From: Paenibacillus phytorum
GTDB lineage: Bacteria; Bacillota; Bacilli; Paenibacillales; NBRC-103111
DNA: 64,000 nucleotides
Assembly (NCBI RefSeq): GCF_013141715.1
Contig: NZ_WHOA01000005.1
Location: forward strand, 1-64,000
Direction: 5' to 3'
The translations under genes and the position numbers were made by a program. Below, one piece after another: positions 22,595 through 30,267 of this stretch. The notes under the pieces are model-generated. The model was not told the DNA's origin. It saw nothing but the letters and a program-made list of their open reading frames with translations, and made no database searches. Each line of letters opens with the position of its first letter. Positions within the stretch are counted from its first letter, which is position 1.

Positions 22595-22769
22595 TGTTGT
22601 GCAACAATATCTCGCAAAATGGTCTTTACCAGCAGCAAAGTTGCATTTCGTACAACAATTCTGGTCCAAACCGACTAGTATGATAAAAATCTCTCTGAAT
22701 TGTTGTATTTTCTACAACATATCGCCAATATGCTGAAGGAATTAAAAGTATTGTTGCACAAAATGCAAC
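22595..22769. repeat. Four short GTTG...CAAC palindromes between ligase and SGNH genes
   Basis: Related palindromes with GTTG/CAAC ends occur at 22595-22606 (TGTTGTGCAACA), 22640-22656 (GTTGCATTTCGTACAAC), 22701-22719 (TGTTGTATTTTCTACAACA) and 22753-22769 (GTTGCACAAAATGCAAC). They are spaced about 45-61 bp. The stretch has no gene; it could be an array of regulator sites or small intergenic repeats. Confidence 0.6.
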
Positions 22770-22790
22770 TTCACCCAAAGTAACATCACA

Positions 22791-22847
22791 TGGCCCACAC
22801 GCCGACATTAGCTGTACGATATACAGTTCCTTGTCAGCTGTGGGCCA
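22791..22847. repeat. 57-bp imperfect inverted repeat ahead of the SGNH gene
   Basis: TGGCCCACA (22791-22799) pairs with TGTGGGCCA (22839-22847); inside are further pairing GACA/TGTC and CTGTA/TACAG segments. No T-run follows, so it is not an obvious terminator. It may be an RNA structure controlling the downstream half of the operon or a small repeat element. Confidence 0.6.
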
Positions 22848-22917
22848 ACTAATGCTTCATGCGTTATCTATAGCAAGCCAAACGTTATGAAGCGTCCATC
22901 CTATACAAAGATAATGA

Positions 22918-23829
22918 GTGATACCGTTGAAAGTAGCTGCATTTCTCAAAAAAAATAGCTTCGTACTCGGCCTGCTGCTGGCAATCGTCGTCTCCGACAT
23001 GCTCATTTCCTGGTGGAACCCGATGGTTAGCTCGCGCCGTTTTTACAAAAACGACTTTACCAAAACGCTCTACCACCACGGCTGGTCCCAATCGGGTCCG
23101 GTTTTCTTCGGTAATTCGTCCGTTACGGGTGCGTATATCGAAGATAAATCCGAAGCCCATTTGGTTGAAATGGGGCTTTCCTACGGAAAGCTAACCGACC
23201 TGAAAGCCATCCTATCGAATAGCCTTTACCAGGTAAAGGATGAGCTTGTAATCGGCATCGATGTTCACACCATGCTGGACTCACTTGAAACCGATCCAAC
23301 CTACCAATGGTTCAAACCCTGGTATCAGCCTTATGTTTACACGTACCGAGACTACTTCCGGGATTCTGGTGAAGAATTTGCTCGTAATTTGCGTAAAGGC
23401 AACCTAGCCTACGAGCCCCGCTGGATTGATAAAGAGCTGTACCCCGGTCGCAAAGACGATGCTTTCCTAAAGACGAAATGGACCGATTATGACAAACGCT
23501 TCGGATCCATGCTACTAAAGGATTTTCAGGCTAATTTGGATGCTTTGCAGTGGGTTATCCAGTATGCGAATAAGCATCAACTTGCTCTGCGTGTGATTTG
23601 GATGCCGTGGAACAAAGGCTATGCGGATCCGCCTTACGTCGCCTCCTTGATGCAAGAGGCAAACCGCCAGCTGCAAGCTGCGAATGTGCCTACGCTGGAT
23701 TTGCTGCACAAATACGATCCACGCTATTTCCATGACCTTGTCCACTTGAACCGCGAAGAGGGCGCGCCGCTATTTACGAAGGAGGTAGACACATGGTTAA
23801 AATCCTTAGGAAAACCATCGAAGTCCTGA
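22918..23829 (+). CDS. DltD-like SGNH acyltransferase/hydrolase, membrane anchored
   Basis: A 303-residue protein with one N-terminal membrane segment (FVLGLLLAIVVSDMLISWW) and an outside SGNH-type domain. The nucleophile block is VFFGNSSVTGAY (Ser 67/68), and the C-terminal catalytic Asp/His pair is suggested by KYDPRYFHDLVHLN. Topology and gene order match DltD, which transfers D-alanine to lipoteichoic acid at the outer face, but it is about 100 residues shorter. The start is uncertain: GTG 22918 or TTG 22927, with a weak GAGTGA. The microprotein gene begins inside its 3' end, and the MBOAT gene follows. It is inferred to be the final acyltransferase of this pathway. Confidence 0.75.
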   Translation: MIPLKVAAFLKKNSFVLGLLLAIVVSDMLISWWNPMVSSRRFYKNDFTKTLYHHGWSQSGPVFFGNSSVTGAYIEDKSEAHLVEMGLSYGKLTDLKAILSNSLYQVKDELVIGIDVHTMLDSLETDPTYQWFKPWYQPYVYTYRDYFRDSGEEFARNLRKGNLAYEPRWIDKELYPGRKDDAFLKTKWTDYDKRFGSMLLKDFQANLDALQWVIQYANKHQLALRVIWMPWNKGYADPPYVASLMQEANRQLQAANVPTLDLLHKYDPRYFHDLVHLNREEGAPLFTKEVDTWLKSLGKPSKS

Positions 23830-23903
23830 TCTATCTCGTGATGCTCTATTTGGTTTTCATCTATTTCACTGGCAAGGGCTTGTTTATCTACGAGAAATTC
23901 TAG
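23793..23903 (+). CDS. DltX-like 36-residue membrane microprotein
   Basis: This short gene overlaps the 3' end of the SGNH gene in another frame. Its ATG at 23793 has a perfect GGAGG seven bases upstream. The product is a single membrane helix (IEVLIYLVMLYLVFIYF) with a positively charged N-terminus (MVKILRK) and ends GKGLFIYEKF. The C-terminal FIYxxF block is the hallmark of DltX, whose tyrosine in this motif has been implicated as an acyl relay between carrier protein, DltB and DltD. Here the equivalent is Tyr 33. Position between DltD-like and DltB-like genes strengthens the call. It is short enough to be missed by automatic annotation. Confidence 0.8.
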   Translation: MVKILRKTIEVLIYLVMLYLVFIYFTGKGLFIYEKF

Positions 23904-23971
23904 TATTTCTAATTCTTCTAGAAGTCTAAGATGAGACTGATCAAGCTTTCGAAGCGAGGAGTTCTATAGCT

Positions 23972-25126
23972 ATGTTTTATATGCACATGAACGCAATTAT
24001 AGCTATGATTGGCATGGTTGCCGTTCTGATGCTCACCCGCAAGTGGGCTAATAACAAACGCATTCTGATGATTATTTTCAGCCTCTGCTTCCTGCTGCTG
24101 TTCAGCCAGAAGCTGCTCATTTTCTATGCTGCTTTTACGGTCATTAATTATGCTGGCTTTGTTTATCTTTGCCGAACGACGTTGTGGCGTAAAGCAACTT
24201 TTATTTTCGCAATTGCCGCTAATGTTGTCGGTGTATTTCTGGGTGTCCGGCTTTTCGTCATGGACATTTTTCACAATCCGTTGTTCGATGCTATCATCTA
24301 TTTAGGCCTCATTTATAACGTTCTTAAAGTAATCGATGCTTATTATTTCGCTTATTTCTTCGGTAAAGAAGGCCAAGTTCCAGCCATTGATTATGCGAAT
24401 TACCTGCTATTCATTCCAACTTTTACATCGGGACCGATTTTAAAATTCCGTGATTTCATGGCCGATAGCAAAAAGCCTTACAGCGTAGATGCCGCTCTTT
24501 TTGAAGACAGTGTGAAACGGATCATTTTAGGATTATTCAAGAAAATTGTTGTGGTCACCTGGATGACCAGCGTTTTCGATCAAGTGCTAAAGCAGGATCT
24601 GCACACCCATCAATCGTTATTTCTATTGATCTGGTTCTATGCACTCATTTACTTTGATTTCTCCGGTTATTCCGATATGGCGATCGGCTTTGGGCGATTG
24701 ATGGGCTATACGATGCCTGAGAACTTTAAGCGTCCACTCTTCTCGCCTTCCATGACGCAGTTTTGGCGAAATTGGCACGCGACGTTAGGTGATTTTTTCC
24801 GAGATCATATCTTCATGTTCTTCTCCCGTACAGCTCCATCCCGCTGGGTAGCCTCCAGCTTGTCCGTTCTGATTATGGTCTTGATTGGTTTGTGGCATGG
24901 TTTTACATGGCTTTATTTCTTTTACGGGCTCTACCATGGGATCATTCTTGCCATCGAAAATATGTTTAAAATCACTACCGTTAATAAAAAGAAAGTATCC
25001 AAAACCTATTTCTACTTCCGTTGTTTCGTGACACAAGCGTTAGTTACGTTCTCGGTTATTATCTACAGCTCCAATTATGAGACGGTACTTCGGATCTATA
25101 AAGGCTTGCTTCATTTTACTGGATGA
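23972..25126 (+). CDS. DltB-like MBOAT acyltransferase
   Basis: A 384-residue polytopic membrane protein of the membrane-bound O-acyltransferase family. Diagnostic segments: FIPTFTSGPILKFRDF (about 147-162), IYFDFSGYSDMAIGFGRLMGY, NFKRPLFSPSMTQFWRNWHATLGDFFRDHIF (His 269) and LIGLWHGFTWLYFFYGLYHG, with the catalytic His near 309. DltB and AlgI share these. DltB moves D-alanine from the carrier protein through the membrane. A GAGGAG site lies ten bases upstream. With a carrier protein, a ligase and DltD/DltX-like partners in the same operon, aminoacyl transfer across the membrane is the natural inference. Confidence 0.88.
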   Translation: MFYMHMNAIIAMIGMVAVLMLTRKWANNKRILMIIFSLCFLLLFSQKLLIFYAAFTVINYAGFVYLCRTTLWRKATFIFAIAANVVGVFLGVRLFVMDIFHNPLFDAIIYLGLIYNVLKVIDAYYFAYFFGKEGQVPAIDYANYLLFIPTFTSGPILKFRDFMADSKKPYSVDAALFEDSVKRIILGLFKKIVVVTWMTSVFDQVLKQDLHTHQSLFLLIWFYALIYFDFSGYSDMAIGFGRLMGYTMPENFKRPLFSPSMTQFWRNWHATLGDFFRDHIFMFFSRTAPSRWVASSLSVLIMVLIGLWHGFTWLYFFYGLYHGIILAIENMFKITTVNKKKVSKTYFYFRCFVTQALVTFSVIIYSSNYETVLRIYKGLLHFTG

Positions 25127-25174
25127 TAGTGGTATAATTTGTGTGGTTGTTTACCATTTATGGAGGTGTACCTA

Positions 25175-26143
25175 ATGAAGTTAGGCGTTTTTATGGTTCT
25201 GTTCGGTGGAAAACCTTTCGAGGAAGCGTTGGATTACATTGCTGCGAAAGGCTTAGATGCTGTTGAAATTGGTACAGGGGGCTATCCCGGTACAGCTCAT
25301 TGCAACCCAAGCGAACTTCTCGCAGACGCAGGGAAACTAAAAGCATTTAAACATGCGGTGGAATCCCGCGGTTTGACAATCAGCGCACTTAGCGCTCACG
25401 GTAACCCGCTGCACCCGCAAAAACACATTGCTAAAGAGTTTCATGATGCTATCATACAAACGATTGATCTTGCTGAGCGCCTAGAGGTACCTGTAGTTAA
25501 TACGTTCTCTGGCTGTCCTGGCGACCATGAGGATGCGAAGTATCCGAACTGGCCGGTAGCGCCTTGGCCGAATGATTTCCAAGAGATTCTGGACTGGCAG
25601 TGGGGGAACAAAATTATTCCTTACTGGACAGAGACAGGCAAGTACGCTTCCGACCGTAATATTAAAATTGGTCTGGAACTGCACGGTGGTTTCTCCGTAC
25701 ATACGCCAGCTACCCTCCTTCGTCTTCGTGAAGCAGCAGGCGATGCGATCGGAGCAAATCTTGACCCGAGTCATATGTGGTGGCAAGGTATCGATCCTGT
25801 TCAAGCTGTGCAAATTCTTGGCCGTGCCGGAGCGATTCACCATTTCCACGCTAAAGATACATCGGTCGATGTTAACAATGTGAACCGCTATGGTGTTACT
25901 GACATGCAATCCTATGCTAACATGCTTGACCGCGCTTGGCAGTTCCGTTCCGTTGGTTATGGTCACGATATGAAAGTTTGGGCTGACATCATTAGCGCTC
26001 TGCGCCTTGTTGGTTATGACTATGTCGTGAGCATCGAGCACGAAGACGGTTTGATGTCCGTAGAAGAAGGATTCTCTAAAGCGGTGCAAAATCTCCAACA
26101 AGTGCTCATCAAGGAACCTCTTGGTGAAATGTGGTGGGTATAA
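25175..26143 (+). CDS. Sugar phosphate isomerase/epimerase (xylose isomerase-like TIM barrel)
   Basis: A 322-residue AP-endonuclease-2/xylose-isomerase-like TIM barrel. Metal-site segments are DAVEIGTGGYPG, NTFSGCPGDHEDA, KIGLELHGGFSVHTP, GANLDPSHMWWQG, HHFHAKDTSVD and VVSIEHEDGLMS; the Glu/Asp/His set expected for a divalent metal site is intact. The start at 25175 has TGGAGGTG upstream, 48 nt after the MBOAT stop, so it is probably co-transcribed with the Dlt-like genes. The substrate cannot be named; relatives act on inositol-type sugars and ketohexoses. Confidence 0.85.
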   Translation: MKLGVFMVLFGGKPFEEALDYIAAKGLDAVEIGTGGYPGTAHCNPSELLADAGKLKAFKHAVESRGLTISALSAHGNPLHPQKHIAKEFHDAIIQTIDLAERLEVPVVNTFSGCPGDHEDAKYPNWPVAPWPNDFQEILDWQWGNKIIPYWTETGKYASDRNIKIGLELHGGFSVHTPATLLRLREAAGDAIGANLDPSHMWWQGIDPVQAVQILGRAGAIHHFHAKDTSVDVNNVNRYGVTDMQSYANMLDRAWQFRSVGYGHDMKVWADIISALRLVGYDYVVSIEHEDGLMSVEEGFSKAVQNLQQVLIKEPLGEMWWV

Positions 26144-26153
26144 GCATTCGCTC

Positions 26154-26240
26154 AAGGATAAACGACTCCGTCGTCCTTCTGGGACGAGCGCGTTTGTCAA
26201 GGTAGATGCGAAGCAAAAGTATAAAACTTATACTTTCTTA
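26154..26240. repeat. Two short intergenic hairpins after the isomerase gene
   Basis: GATAAACG ... GTCGTCC ttct GGGACGA ... CGTTTGTC (about 26157-26199) forms one imperfect hairpin, and AAGTATA/TATACTT (26217-26238) forms a second. The 17-mer AAACTTATACTTTCTTA (26224-26240) recurs exactly after motB at 34289-34305, which suggests a dispersed repeat. Confidence 0.6.
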
Positions 26241-26258
26241 TCTACTTAAATAAAACAA

Positions 26259-26308
26259 AAAAGCCCACAGGCACCGTTGATCTTACGATCTTGGTCCTGT
26301 GGGCTTTT
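26259..26308. terminator. Bidirectional terminator between convergent genes
   Basis: AAAAGCCCACAGG (26259-26271) pairs with CCTGTGGGCTTTT (26296-26308). A- and T-runs on both sides allow termination of the Dlt-like operon (plus) and of the 66-residue gene (minus). Confidence 0.9.
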
Positions 26309-26326
26309 ATCTTGTTTTGCTCGGAA

Positions 26327-26527
26327 TTACCAGCCTCTGATCATAACGACATCCATGAAGGCGAATACGAACAAGGCAACCCCCGCAAACCCTAAGGCAA
26401 ACAAATTTCTTCTAGGGTTGATCAGCTCTCTGATGAAACCAATGGCGATGACCACCGTGAAGATCAAAACATAAATATCAAAGCTTGTATACGTACTTGT
26501 TGTTGCTGCTGCTTCCGCTAATAACAT
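26327..26527 (-). CDS. Small two-helix membrane protein, possibly DUF2759
   Basis: A 66-residue protein with two hydrophobic helices (IYVLIFTVVIAIGFI and LFALGFAGVALFVFAFMDVVMI) joined by RELINPRRN. This resembles short DUF2759 proteins of Bacillales, but the match is by eye. An AAGGAGGTTTCACC stretch stands directly upstream of the start. Function unknown. It shares the terminator with the convergent operon. Confidence 0.6.
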   Translation of the reverse strand: MLLAEAAATTSTYTSFDIYVLIFTVVIAIGFIRELINPRRNLFALGFAGVALFVFAFMDVVMIRGW

Positions 26528-26656
26528 GGTGAAACCTCCTTATAGTAACTCGGTGCAAGGCACACGTCCTGCTATTTTAATTCTATGTTAGCTTGATTGG
26601 GCACTAGATGCAAGTGATTACACTGATGTGTAACAAGTTTGTCACCTTTTGCATGA

Positions 26657-26676
26657 CTTGACCACACTTGACCACA
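26657..26676 (+). repeat. Tandem 10-bp repeat CTTGACCACA
   Basis: Two perfect adjacent copies in an otherwise gene-free stretch (26528-26917). No convincing gene is seen in this gap; a short plus-strand frame there has no ribosome site or recognisable content. Confidence 0.6.
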
Positions 26677-26850
26677 TCACAAGGCCGTGAATTGATGGGT
26701 TCATCGGAAGCCGTACATCAAATCAATGATTGCTTCTTGATGAATCGGGATTTCTCAAACCTGCCTTGTAAGTATAAAATGTCCATCTTTTCGAGTATTT
26801 ATAACTCTGGGCATGCTAAAATTCAATGCTTACCTTTACACACAAGCTAC

Positions 26851-26893
26851 AAAAAAATAAACCCGAAATCCCTATCAGGGACTCTACGGGTTC
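26851..26893 (-). terminator. Terminator of the 52-residue orphan gene
   Basis: ACCCG/CGGGT outer stem with TCCCT/AGGGA inside; in minus orientation it is followed by TTATTTTTTT. Confidence 0.75.
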
Positions 26894-26917
26894 TATGATT
26901 TCATAGATTTGCACTTC

Positions 26918-27076
26918 TTAAACGACTAGTCCGTACAGGGAGTCGAATTCTTTATGCTCCTCAATGTATGCGTTTTGTAGTTTTTCTGCTAATTCTTTTT
27001 CCTGCCAAGCTAAGAATCGAAAAGGATCAATACCTAAAGCAGAAACAATCTCTTGTAACTCTAACGTCGGTTTCAT
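26918..27076 (-). CDS. 52-residue orphan protein
   Basis: A short frame from ATG 27076 with GGAGG six bases upstream and a terminator just after its TAA at 26918. The product begins MKPTLELQEIVSALGIDPF and ends DSLYGLVV. It is hydrophilic and largely helical (LAWQEKELAEKLQNAYIEEHKEF), without a membrane segment, signal or cysteine. I recognise no family. The combination of a good ribosome site, its own terminator and coding-like composition makes it a likely real gene; the helical pattern suits a small regulator or adaptor, but that is speculation. Confidence 0.6.
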   Translation of the reverse strand: MKPTLELQEIVSALGIDPFRFLAWQEKELAEKLQNAYIEEHKEFDSLYGLVV

Positions 27077-27281
27077 AACAAGCCTCCATAAAGTAGATAG
27101 ATTAAACTGCTTATATCCTCGATCATGGATAGTTAGTAAGAGGGATATTTGTCGTATGCAACTTATAACCTAATTATAGGTCTATTCTCCCTCATTGTGA
27201 TAGAGGGTTAAATTGTCGAAGCTTGTATCATTCAATTAAGTCTTAACAAAATTCAAGGAATGTTCGTCGGAATTGTGACAA

Positions 27282-27335
27282 AAAAACAAAATAAGCTTGG
27301 CGTCACGATCTCTTGTATCGTGGGCCAAGCTTATT
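27282..27335 (-). terminator. Terminator of uvrBA
   Basis: AATAAGCTTGG / CCAAGCTTATT outer stem with an inner CACGAT/ATCGTG stem. In minus orientation it is followed by TTGTTTTTTT. Confidence 0.88.
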
Positions 27336-27347
27336 CGAGTAACTTTA

Positions 27348-30230
27348 CTAGCCGACTGATTCTTCTAGCACTTCAAGTCGCTTTGCGTAGTTCTCAGAGC
27401 GCTCCCGATCCCTTTCGAGGATCGGTTTCAAATACTGGCCGGTGTAGGACCCGGCCACCTTCACGACATCCTCCGGCGTACCGGCAGCCACGATCAGTCC
27501 TCCGCGGGTACCACCCTCGGGACCTAGATCGATGACATGGTCCGCCGTCTTGATCACATCGAGGTTATGCTCGATGACAAGCACCGTTTCACCGTTCTCG
27601 ACGAGACGGTGAAGCACCTTCAGCAGACGATCGATATCGTGGATGTGGAGCCCCGTAGTGGGCTCATCCAGGATGTAGATCGTCTTGCCTGTGCTGCGGC
27701 GGTACAACTCCGCCGCGAGCTTCACACGCTGGGCTTCGCCGCCGGACAGCGTGGTCGCTGGCTGGCCGAGGGTCATGTAGCCCAGCCCCACATCCAGAAG
27801 TGTCGTCAGCTTACGATGAATACGCGGCAAGTTCTTGAAGAACTCGCAGCCGTCCTCAATCGTCATCTCTAACACTTCGGAAATGCTCTTGCCTTTGTAC
27901 TTCACTTCCATCGTCTCGCGGTTGTACCGCTTGCCTTTACAGACTTCACAAGGCACGTACACATCCGGTAAGAAGTGCATCTCGATCTTGATGATGCCGT
28001 CTCCACGACAAGCCTCACAACGGCCGCCCTTCACGTTAAAGCTGAAGCGACCCTTCTTGTAACCGCGAACCTTGGCTTCGTTCGTATTCGCATAAACATC
28101 ACGGATATCGTCGAACACACCGGTATACGTCGCTGGATTCGAGCGTGGCGTACGACCAATCGGTGATTGGTCAATATCGATGACTTTATCAATGTGTTCA
28201 AGGCCCACAATTTCCTTGTGCTCACCAGGACGCACCTTAGCTCCGTTTAAATCACGCGACAAGGTTTTGAACAAAATCTCGTTAATCAACGTACTTTTGC
28301 CTGAACCGGATACCCCAGTTACACAGGTGAATACACCGAGTGGCACTTTCGCCGAGACGTTGCGTAAATTATTTTCTTTGGCGCCTTTGACCTCGATCCA
28401 TTTGCCATTCGGCTTGCGTCGCGCTGCTGGAATAGGAATGAAACGTTTGCCGCTAAGGTATTGTCCTGTAAGAGAGTTATCGTCTTTCATCAACTCTACA
28501 GGCGTACCTTGCGCAATGACTTGTCCGCCATGAATACCGGCACCAGGACCGATATCGATAATGTAATCCGCAGCCATCATCGTATCTTCATCATGTTCCA
28601 CGACGATTAATGTGTTACCAAGATCACGCATATGTTCGAGCGTCTGAATCAGACGCGTATTATCTCTCTGATGCAGTCCAATGCTGGGCTCATCCAAAAT
28701 ATAAAGGACACCCATCAAACTAGAACCGATCTGAGTAGCCAAGCGTATCCGCTGTGCTTCTCCACCCGATAACGTACCTGCAGCACGATGCATCGTTAAG
28801 TAATCAAGACCTACGTTGACTAGGAACCCTAGACGAGATCTGATTTCTTTGAGAATCAAATTGGAAATTGTCAGCTCCCGTTCATTCAAGTCCAACCCTT
28901 TGAACCATTCCTCAGCGTCACCAATCGAGAGGGAAGTTGCATGAGCAATGTTTTTGCCATTGATCGTCACTGCCAACGTTTCGGGCTTCAGACGCTGTCC
29001 TTTACACTTCGGACAAGGCTTCGTGCTCATATACGTCTGAATGTGCTCCCTGATCCCCTCAGAGAACGTATCTTTGAATCGGCGTTCTAAGTTGCGAATA
29101 ATACCCTCGAAAGGAACTAACGCTTCCTTGCTCGCTCCCATATCATTCTCGTAGCGGAAGCGAATCTTCTCCCCGCCTGTTCCATAAAGGATAACCTTCA
29201 TCTGATCACTGTTTATCTCAGATACAGGTACATTGCGCGGAATGGAATAATGTTCACAAACCGCCGCAAGAAACTGCGGATAATAGTTGGAAGTGCTGCC
29301 GGCCCAAGCTTCGAACGCTCCCTCTTCAATCGTTAGCTTCGCATCAGGAACAAGTAAATCAGGATCAACGATCATCTGACTCCCTAGTCCGTCACAGTCG
29401 GGACAAGCACCGAATGGACTGTTAAACGAAAACATTCTTGGCGCTAATTCCTCAACACTGAAGCCGCACTCCGGACAAGCTAAGTTCTGGCTAAAGAGCA
29501 ACTCTTCTTTGTCAATAATATCAACAATTACCCGGCCATTTGCTAACTTGAGCGCTGTCTCCAGGGAATCTGCAAGACGAGTTTGAACATCCTCTTTGAT
29601 CACGATACGGTCAACAACGACCTCAATCGTGTGCTTTTTATTTTTGTCGAGTTCTATCTTCTCAGCAAGATCGACCGTTTCACCATTGACACGCACCCTA
29701 ACGAATCCCTGCTTTTGAATATCAGCAAGCAGCTTTGTATGTTCGCCTTTGCGTCCTGAAATAAGGGGAGCTAGAATCTGGAGCTTCGTTCGTTCAGGAT
29801 ACTCCATAATGCGATCCACCATTTGTTCCACGGTTTGCGATGTAATCTCGATGCCATGGGTCGGACAATGCGGACGTCCGATTCGAGCATATAGCAAGCG
29901 CAAATAGTCGTAAATCTCCGTTACGGTCCCAACCGTGGAACGCGGATTACGGCTTGTTGTCTTCTGATCAATGGAAATAGCCGGTGATAGACCTTCAATT
30001 GAATCTACATCAGGCTTATCCATTTGCCCTAGAAATTGTCTGGCATAGGCAGATAGAGATTCAACGTATCTGCGCTGCCCCTCCGCATAAATCGTATCAA
30101 AGGCAAGCGACGATTTCCCTGATCCACTTAAGCCTGTGAGAACAACAAACTTATCACGTGGAATCGTGACATCGATATTTTTCAGATTATGAGCTCTCGC
30201 TCCTTTAATGACGATTTGATCTCTAGACAC
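27348..30230 (-). CDS. uvrA: Excinuclease ABC subunit A
   Basis: DNA damage recognition ATPase of nucleotide excision repair. Two ABC modules are seen, each with Walker A ([28 protein letters not shown]), signature ([18 protein letters not shown]) and Walker B ([30 protein letters not shown]). Zinc fingers CPECG...CPDCDGLG and CEACRGDG...CEVCKGKRY are intact. Length 960 is standard. The start is GTG 30230 with GGAAGGG upstream. It follows uvrB with a 37-nt gap in the same transcript. Confidence 0.97.
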   Translation of the reverse strand: MSRDQIVIKGARAHNLKNIDVTIPRDKFVVLTGLSGSGKSSLAFDTIYAEGQRRYVESLSAYARQFLGQMDKPDVDSIEGLSPAISIDQKTTSRNPRSTVGTVTEIYDYLRLLYARIGRPHCPTHGIEITSQTVEQMVDRIMEYPERTKLQILAPLISGRKGEHTKLLADIQKQGFVRVRVNGETVDLAEKIELDKNKKHTIEVVVDRIVIKEDVQTRLADSLETALKLANGRVIVDIIDKEELLFSQNLACPECGFSVEELAPRMFSFNSPFGACPDCDGLGSQMIVDPDLLVPDAKLTIEEGAFEAWAGSTSNYYPQFLAAVCEHYSIPRNVPVSEINSDQMKVILYGTGGEKIRFRYENDMGASKEALVPFEGIIRNLERRFKDTFSEGIREHIQTYMSTKPCPKCKGQRLKPETLAVTINGKNIAHATSLSIGDAEEWFKGLDLNERELTISNLILKEIRSRLGFLVNVGLDYLTMHRAAGTLSGGEAQRIRLATQIGSSLMGVLYILDEPSIGLHQRDNTRLIQTLEHMRDLGNTLIVVEHDEDTMMAADYIIDIGPGAGIHGGQVIAQGTPVELMKDDNSLTGQYLSGKRFIPIPAARRKPNGKWIEVKGAKENNLRNVSAKVPLGVFTCVTGVSGSGKSTLINEILFKTLSRDLNGAKVRPGEHKEIVGLEHIDKVIDIDQSPIGRTPRSNPATYTGVFDDIRDVYANTNEAKVRGYKKGRFSFNVKGGRCEACRGDGIIKIEMHFLPDVYVPCEVCKGKRYNRETMEVKYKGKSISEVLEMTIEDGCEFFKNLPRIHRKLTTLLDVGLGYMTLGQPATTLSGGEAQRVKLAAELYRRSTGKTIYILDEPTTGLHIHDIDRLLKVLHRLVENGETVLVIEHNLDVIKTADHVIDLGPEGGTRGGLIVAAGTPEDVVKVAGSYTGQYLKPILERDRERSENYAKRLEVLEESVG

Positions 30231-30267
30231 AGTACCCTTCCTCTCCTATGTGAAGCTGAAGCCCCTT

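Noticed and set aside
22595..22769. GTTG...CAAC palindromes as a CRISPR array
   Set aside because: Units are short, divergent and unevenly spaced, and no cas gene is present.
17761..26143. Operon as a standard dltXABCD locus
   Set aside because: No DltA adenylation enzyme; the SGNH protein is about 100 residues shorter than DltD and the ligase is class II aaRS-like.
26668..26898. 76-residue plus frame in the gap after the small membrane gene
   Set aside because: No Shine-Dalgarno sequence, overlaps a minus-strand terminator, no recognisable content.
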